Assembly: GCA_001430745.1 (NCBI GenBank)
Contig: KQ482042.1
Span: 1,182,338 to 1,194,717 of the forward strand
DNA from: Auxenochlorella pyrenoidosa
Lineage: Eukaryota > Chlorophyta > Trebouxiophyceae > Chlorellales > Chlorellaceae
Direction: 5' to 3'
DNA length: 12,380 bases
Below are positions 7,593-12,380 of the stretch, one piece after another (the first letter of the stretch is position 1; each line of letters opens with the position of its first letter). The position numbers and the translations under genes were made by a program. Under the pieces are notes generated by a model, which saw only the letters and a program-made list of their open reading frames with translations, had not been told where the DNA came from and did not search any database.

Positions 7593-10500
7593 TCAGGACG
7601 CAACACTGCCAGCGCCTGCTGCTGCCAGCAGCGCAACCACTGCCTCGCGCCTGTTCACCGTCGCGATATCTGCCGCTGTCCTGCCTTGCGCGTTCTTGGC
7701 CGCGGCGTCTGCCCCTCGTTCCAGCAGCAGCCGCACGCAGTCAGCGCTGCCCCTCCGCACAGCCAGCATGAGTGGCGTCCAGCCATTCTCCCCCGGCCGG
7801 TTGACAGCTGCCGACAGCCCCTGAGCCGGCCAGGCGCTCAGCAGCGCGCGCAGGATGCCCGGCCAGCCGGCGGCAGCAGCAGCGTGCAGCGGGGTGTCGT
7901 CGCCCATGTCGTTGTTGCTGAGGGTGGCGTTGGCCCCGGCCTGCAGCAGCAGCGCCACAGCGCGCTCGTCCTGCGGGGGCGGGTGGGTGGCTGGCAAGGG
8001 AGCGCTGAGGAGGCTCGCTCAATTAAAGGAGGCTAGCAATCCAGCCAACCCCACACGATTGGGCGGACACAGTGCAGGTGCCTGCTGAGCCCGGCTGCCT
8101 GTGCTGCCGCCTCTGCCCAAACCCACCTGGGCCTCCAGGGCCAGGTGCAGGGGGGTGCTGCCGGAGGAGTCGCGCAGGTCCAGCAGCGCCCCCGCCCCCA
8201 CCAGCAGCTGCAGCATGCCCAGGTCCCCGGCCTCGGCGGCGATGTGCCTGCAAGGGTCAGCATCACCGGCGCAGCGCAGATGTTCATAAACTATCAAGTG
8301 CCGCAGCGCTTTGCCAGATGTGAGCTCTGATGCACAATGCAGAGCGCAATCTCAAGGTGTACATCATGCTGAAGCAAGCACAGCCCGCTGCCCCTCACAG
8401 CGGGGCCTGGTGCAGCGAGGGCACAGGGATGGCAAACTCCAGCTTGCGCGTCTTCACGCTCCAGTTGCCGGCTGCATACTTGCTGGGGTCCCTGCAGCAG
8501 CCCAGAGCACAGGATGCTGGGGCAGGATGCACGGCTATGGAAGGCAATAGTGAGCAAGCGCACTGAGCAGCCACCTGCAGCGCCAAACGTCGGCAGGCCC
8601 CCGCCCCGCCCACCTGTTTTGCATGTCCAGGCTGGCCCCCGCCTGGACCAGCAGGCGCGCCGCCTCCAGCTGCGACCCCTCTGCTGCCAAGTGCAGCGGC
8701 GTGTTGCCGTTGTGATCGGGCAAGTTGAGTGGATTGGGCCGGGGCGCGGGTCGGCCCGCCTGCGCGCCCTCCAACTCCTGCGCATCCAATTGCTGCCGCC
8801 CACCCTGCGCCTGGCCCTCCTGCTCCGTCGCACCCTGCTGCTGCTGCCCGCCCGCTGCGGCATCGGCGTCTCCAGCCACAGCGGCGGCAACAGCAGGCAG
8901 GAGCATGCGTAGCAGGCCATCGCTGCCCGCCGCTGCAAGGTCGTGCCACAGGCTGCGCCCCTCCATGTCGCGAGCAATGGCCAGCGCGGGCTCATCCCTC
9001 AGCAGCGCCAGCAGCCGCTGCCCGGCCGCCCCTGCGTCGCTGTCGTCGCCGGCCAGCAGGCGCCGCGCGCGGCTCAGCAGCGCCAGCCCCTGCAGCTGGC
9101 CGCAGTAGGCGCGGTCGAGCGCAGCGGCGGCGCCGACCAGGGCGTGCACAGCGGCGGCGTTGTCCCTGCCCAGCACCTCCCACATCTCCTCTTGGCTGTC
9201 AAAGTCCTCCACAGCCTCCAGCAGGAACTGGTCGGTGAAGCTGTAGGACGAGGGGTCGGGGTCGTCAGAGGATGGGCTGCAAGCAGGGCGTGCAGAGCAG
9301 GCGCCAGCAAGTCAGGGTCGCGACGTGTGGCCGGAGGGGCCTGGGCCAGTAGAGAGAGCGTGGCCACAGACTGAGCAGGGAGGGCCCGTGCTGGGATCCC
9401 AAAGGCATGCATGCAGGCAGGGGCATGGGCTCTTAGGAAAGGGACTGCCTTCCACCACCCAGAGCCATGCCACAGGGGAGAGGGCAAAGGCCGGGCAAGG
9501 CATCCAAGCAGCAGGGCCAGGGGTGCAGCAGCATGGCAAAATTATGCAGGCGGCGCAAGGCTGGGCACCCGGCTGGCGCACGCGCAGGGGCGTGCATGAA
9601 TGCACATTACTGAGCGCTGTGCTCACTGTCGCTTGACATAGGCGGTGAGCAGGGCGTCCCGCAGCTCGGGCCGGCCATTGATGGCAGCCTCCAGGTAATG
9701 AAAGAGGGCCTGTGGGAGTGGGAAAAGGCGGCGAGAGCCAACAAGCGATGCAGTGTACAGCATGCGACAGAGAACGCGCTGGGTTTGCTGGACCAATGCC
9801 GGCAGCAGCACAGCGAGCAGGCTGCATACGGCTGCACGCGGCGCTGCTGCTGGAGCAGGTTCAGGCCCCAGGTTGCATTCCTGCTTCTGGCGCTGCGCGA
9901 GGCCACCTTTTCAAACAGGGCAATGGTGCAGGGCTCGTCCAGCGCCTGGACCCAGCCGGGGATCTCGCGCAGCAGCTCTGGCTCGGGCGGCGCCCAGCCG
10001 CCGTCGCCGTCCAGGCGCCGCCGCTTGGCGACTGCAGAGTAATGCGGAGGGGTGCGGGAAGGTGGAAGACCCTGCAGCCTAGCACTGATCTGATGTATAT
10101 GGGGGTTTTCTAATGCACTTTTCTAATGCATGCATGCTGCTTCAAGCACGGCAGCAAAGGCAAGCCCTGATATCCATGCGAAAAGCAGCGGGGCAGCTTT
10201 CGGTAGGTGCACAGCAGCCTGGTTTGGCAGCCCGCCACAAGCATCGGTGCACCCGGGAGCACCTGCAGCATCGCCTGGCCGGCTGGAACCCCTAGCTTAC
10301 GCATCGGATGCAGCGCATCTCAGCGCACAGCGCAGCGCAGCGCTGCAAGACCCACCTGGCGGCAGCGCCTTTGCGAGGTCTGTATCCTGCAGCTTGCGCC
10401 ACTCCGGCCAGCCCTCGCGCCACACCATCGCGTCCTCCGCCAGCACACCCTGCAGGCAGGGGGACCAAAATGCAAGCGTGGCGCGGCAGCAACCAGCTTG

Positions 10501-10742
10501 GACAGCGCTGAAGAAAACTGGTGGTGCTGCATAGCAGCAACACATCACATGCCAGAGCGGTAGGGGGTGCAGCCCTGAGAACCAGCAGATGTGCCATTGC
10601 GCAGCCCTGTCCAGACGCTGGCGCGCCTGCTGTTGCTCATGCCCAGGCACAGCCGCACCTGCATCACCAGCTCAAGCAATCCGGAGGAGCCCACCGGCCC
10701 CTGGGGCTGGCCATCGTGCACAAAGTACCACCCCCCTTCCAT
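7593..10742 (-). CDS. GYF_2 (DUF4339) plus ankyrin-repeat protein
   Basis: The function is unknown; both modules mediate protein-protein contacts. Exons in transcript order: 10742-10659, 10449-10356, 10031-9907, 9709-9627, 9276-8614, 8491-8399, 8247-8127, 7970-7593. They give 546 residues with every junction in phase. Residues 1-53 form a GYF_2 module: GGWYFVHDGQPQGPVG, then GVLAEDAMVWREGWPEWRKL, the family's 'WYY..G.-.GP...L...G.L..-.-VWREGM-.W' pattern. KRRRLDGDGGW (about 63-73) may be a nuclear signal. Residues about 102-315 are mostly helical and Ala-rich with a Q/G/A low-complexity patch near 275-300. Ankyrin units are at about 316-349 (GNTPLHLAA), 378-406 (APLHIAAEAGD), 407-440 (GSTPLHLALEA), 445-480 (DDTPLHAAAAAG), 482-514 (GWTPLMLAVRRG) and 515-541 (GRTAADIA). 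About 28 non-ankyrin residues (351-378, containing WSVKTRKLEFAIPVP) interrupt units 1 and 2. The ATG at 10742 is preceded by an in-frame TGA and begins exactly at the GYF_2 module. Reading through the exon 6 donor meets a stop at once, which could be mistaken for the gene's end; splicing to the 8247 exon restores PLHIAAEAGD. Confidence 0.8.
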
Positions 10743-11292
10743 GCCTCTAAGTCAATGGAGGTGGTGTGGGCTGCAGCATAAATGCAAGGGAAAGCACGCA
10801 GGCGTTCAGAGCACGTGGGGCGCACACCGAAGCAGCCAGGGTTCCGCCGGCCGTCACCGTCACTCCCGGCGGTGCGGCTGCCAGCACTGCTGGCCCTCTG
10901 CACGTCTTGATGAGTTATGGAGAGATGGTACGGCATATCTCAAGGCGCAAAGCCCCTACAAAGCGCTTGCGCTCACCGTCTACAAGGCAAGTATCGCCAA
11001 AAGACACCAAACGGTCAATCCGCTGCTTGCATCGCACAGATCGTAGAATGCACGGCATTCAGATCGCAAGCATTCGCCCCCAAACGGCTCAGCTCCTTGC
11101 TGCGCTGCTGGCACCAGCTCATTCGCAGCAGGGGGGCAAGCGGGACGCCTTGGCCGGGTGTGGAAGATGTCGAGAGTCTGCCACAGCCATCAACGAACTT
11201 CCCGTTTCGTCTCGTGCCATTCCATCACCTGTCCTTTCGTTTGGGTGTAGACGCGCACAGAGGGCCCCAAGGGGCCCTTGGAGGAGGAGGAG
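10743..11292. promoter_or_regulatory. Divergent intergenic region upstream of the GYF_2-ankyrin and THOC3-like genes
   Basis: About 550 bases lie between two divergent start codons. It must carry both promoters and 5' UTRs. Short open frames exist but none shows recognisable protein similarity or splice structure. No TATA box, tRNA or repeat family is evident. A noncoding 5' exon for either gene cannot be excluded. Confidence 0.5.
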
Positions 11293-12285
11293 ATGACGGG
11301 ACAGGAGGCTCCCATCACGCAGTGGGAGCATAGAAGCGTGCGGGTGCACCGCCGCAAGGTGAGAGCCGCTTGCCGCCTCCGCTGCCTGCTGCCGCTGTTC
11401 GCTGCCTGCTTTGCCCGCATGCCTGCGCTCTGCTGTCTTGAGCAAAATATTCCGGCTGTGTTGCCTTTCCTGCAGGTGTTTACACTGGGCTGGAATAGCG
11501 AGGGCAAGCGGCTGGCGAGCGGGTCTGTAGATCAGACGGTTCGCATCACGCGCGTGGATGCCTACTGTGCGGTGCGTGCCCTGGCTGCAGCACTGCAAGA
11601 CCCCGTACCTGCCGCTGGAGGCTCCTCTCCCAAATGGAACCCTGCCTCAGCATGCCACTGAGCTGCCCGGGTTTGTGGTGTTCATTCAGAAGACTGTTCA
11701 TGGTGCCTGCAGCTGCCTGGATGTTCCTTGCTTGTCCGCCAGTCGAAGCTCTGCTGTTTTCGGCTGTGTATGCTCGCTGCCTGCCCCACGGCCTGGCCTC
11801 CCCTGCCCCCATGGCCTCGCCCCGCCTGCAGCACAAGAGCGAGGCGGAGCTGCGGGGCCACAGCGAGGGGGTGACCAACCTCGCCTGGCACCCCACCCAC
11901 CCCGACAAGCTGGCATCCATCGCGGGGCCGGAGAAGAGCGTGCGGTGAGGGGGAGCAAGCTGCACATGCGGCCAGGCCCACGCTGCGCAGGTCGAGGCGC
12001 TGTGTGGGGAGCGTGCGACTCGCAGTGGCGCTGCAGGGCGGCAGGGGTGCTGCAGATGATGGCAACGCGGCGTTGTTTGGCAGCCTTGCTGGCGAGCCGA
12101 CCTGACGCGCCCCGTACGCTGCGCTGCGCTGCGCCGCCACCCGGCAGGTTTTGGGACACTCGGGCCTCCAAGAACACCGCCACCGTGTCCACCCCCGGCC
12201 CCAACCTCTACCTGGCCTGGTCCCCCGACGCCCACTTCCTGGCTGTGGCCAACAAGGAGGACGTGGTGTCGCTGGTGGACACGCG
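11293..12285 (+). CDS. THO complex subunit 3 (TEX1/THOC3-like) WD40 protein, N-terminal part
   Basis: The predicted product is a seven-bladed WD40 propeller of the nuclear THO/TREX complex, which couples transcription to mRNA export (and to small-RNA production in plants). Exons: 11293-11358, 11476-11571, 11832-11944, 12148-12285; the last donor (CG|GTGAGG) leads into an intron that runs off the window. About 137 residues are visible. The order matches TEX1: a short leader with HRRKVFTLGWNSEGKRLASG, SVDQTVRITRV (blade 1, with the usual terminal WD absent), then LRGHSEGVTNLAWHPTHPDK and GPEKSVRFWDTRASK (blade 2), then TPGPNLYLAWSPDAHFLAVA and NKEDVVSLVDTR (blade 3). The NKEDVVSLVD pattern is especially typical of this subunit compared with other WD40 proteins. 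The start ATG is the only one in frame ahead of blade 1; a purine-rich GGAGGAGGAGGAG lies directly before it. The remaining four blades lie beyond the right edge. Confidence 0.82.
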
Positions 12286-12295
12286 GTGAGGGGCC

Positions 12296-12329
12296 CGGGG
12301 TGGGGTGGGGTGGTGGTGGTGGTGGTGGT

Positions 12330-12368
<39 letters not shown>

Positions 12369-12380
12369 TGGGTGGGTGGG
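12296..12380 (+). repeat. Compound G/T microsatellite: (GGGGT)n-(GGT)n-(GT)18-(GGGT)n
   Basis: Beginning 10 bases inside the fourth intron of the THOC3-like gene are three GGGGT units (from 12297), a GGT tract to about 12332, then GT repeated about 18 times (12331-12366) and GGGT units to the window end. The repeat carries closely spaced G runs able to form a quadruplex and an alternating purine-pyrimidine tract. It continues past the window. Confidence 0.9.

Noticed and set aside
8395..8491. Ending the GYF_2-ankyrin gene at the TGA at 8395-8397 and treating the downstream ankyrin exons as a second gene
   Set aside because: The stop sits within a GTGAGG donor, splicing to 8247 keeps phase and rebuilds an ankyrin APLHIAAEAGD, and the downstream part has no in-frame ATG of its own.
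10664..10936. A 90-residue minus-strand open frame upstream of the GYF_2 start
   Set aside because: It uses another frame across the GYF_2 exon; the WYFVHDGQPQGP frame is the one with homology, and an in-frame TGA lies 12 bases before its ATG.
11546..12235. A 229-residue minus-strand open frame opposite the THOC3-like exons
   Set aside because: It is antisense to exons with clear WD40/TEX1 motifs and has shadow-frame composition.
1..12380. CRISPR arrays, tRNA or rRNA genes, transposon ends, bacterial operon signals
   Set aside because: I looked for regular repeat-spacer spacing, cloverleaf-like arms, terminal inverted repeats and Shine-Dalgarno-led tandem genes and saw none; repeated CTGCAG and GCAGCAG words reflect splice acceptors and base composition.

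Overview
The window reads as nuclear DNA of a GC-rich, intron-dense green alga, most likely a Chlorella-type trebouxiophyte. The evidence is many short exons joined by GTGAG/GTGCG...CTGCAG introns of about 80-350 bases, proteins that resemble plant/algal families, and the chlorophyte polyadenylation signal TGTAA after two of the stop codons. There are no bacterial operons, IS elements, CRISPR arrays, rRNA or tRNA genes that I can see. All gene models were built by hand: each exon junction was checked for a GT (or GC) donor, an AG acceptor and a preserved reading phase.

Layout from left to right. (1) 167-2086, plus: the 3' part (7 exons, 308 residues visible) of a cationic amino acid transporter of the APC/CAT family; its 5' part lies outside the window. 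(2) 2408-4317, minus: a complete 6-exon, 232-residue hydrophilic LEA-like protein with a possible mitochondrial presequence. (3) 4483-7382, plus: a complete 12-exon, 439-residue HORMA-domain meiotic axis protein (HOP1/ASY1 type), divergent from gene 2 across only 165 bases. (4) 7593-10742, minus: an 8-exon, 546-residue protein joining an N-terminal GYF_2 (DUF4339) module to C-terminal ankyrin repeats. (5) 11293-12285 and beyond, plus: the first four exons of a WD40 protein matching THO complex subunit 3 (TEX1/THOC3). The window ends inside its fourth intron, in a G/T-rich microsatellite.

The genes alternate in strand, so the window has two convergent pairs (1/2 and 3/4) and two divergent pairs (2/3 and 4/5). 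They do not form a pathway. Transport, stress protection, meiotic chromosome structure, an unknown scaffold and mRNA export are simply neighbours. The points of most interest are the GYF_2-ankyrin architecture with a long insertion inside its ankyrin array, the intact HOP1 in a lineage often treated as asexual, the GC-AG intron(s) in HOP1, and a recurring donor arrangement in which reading into the intron meets TGA at once. I found no clear sign of a wholly new defence or mobile system.
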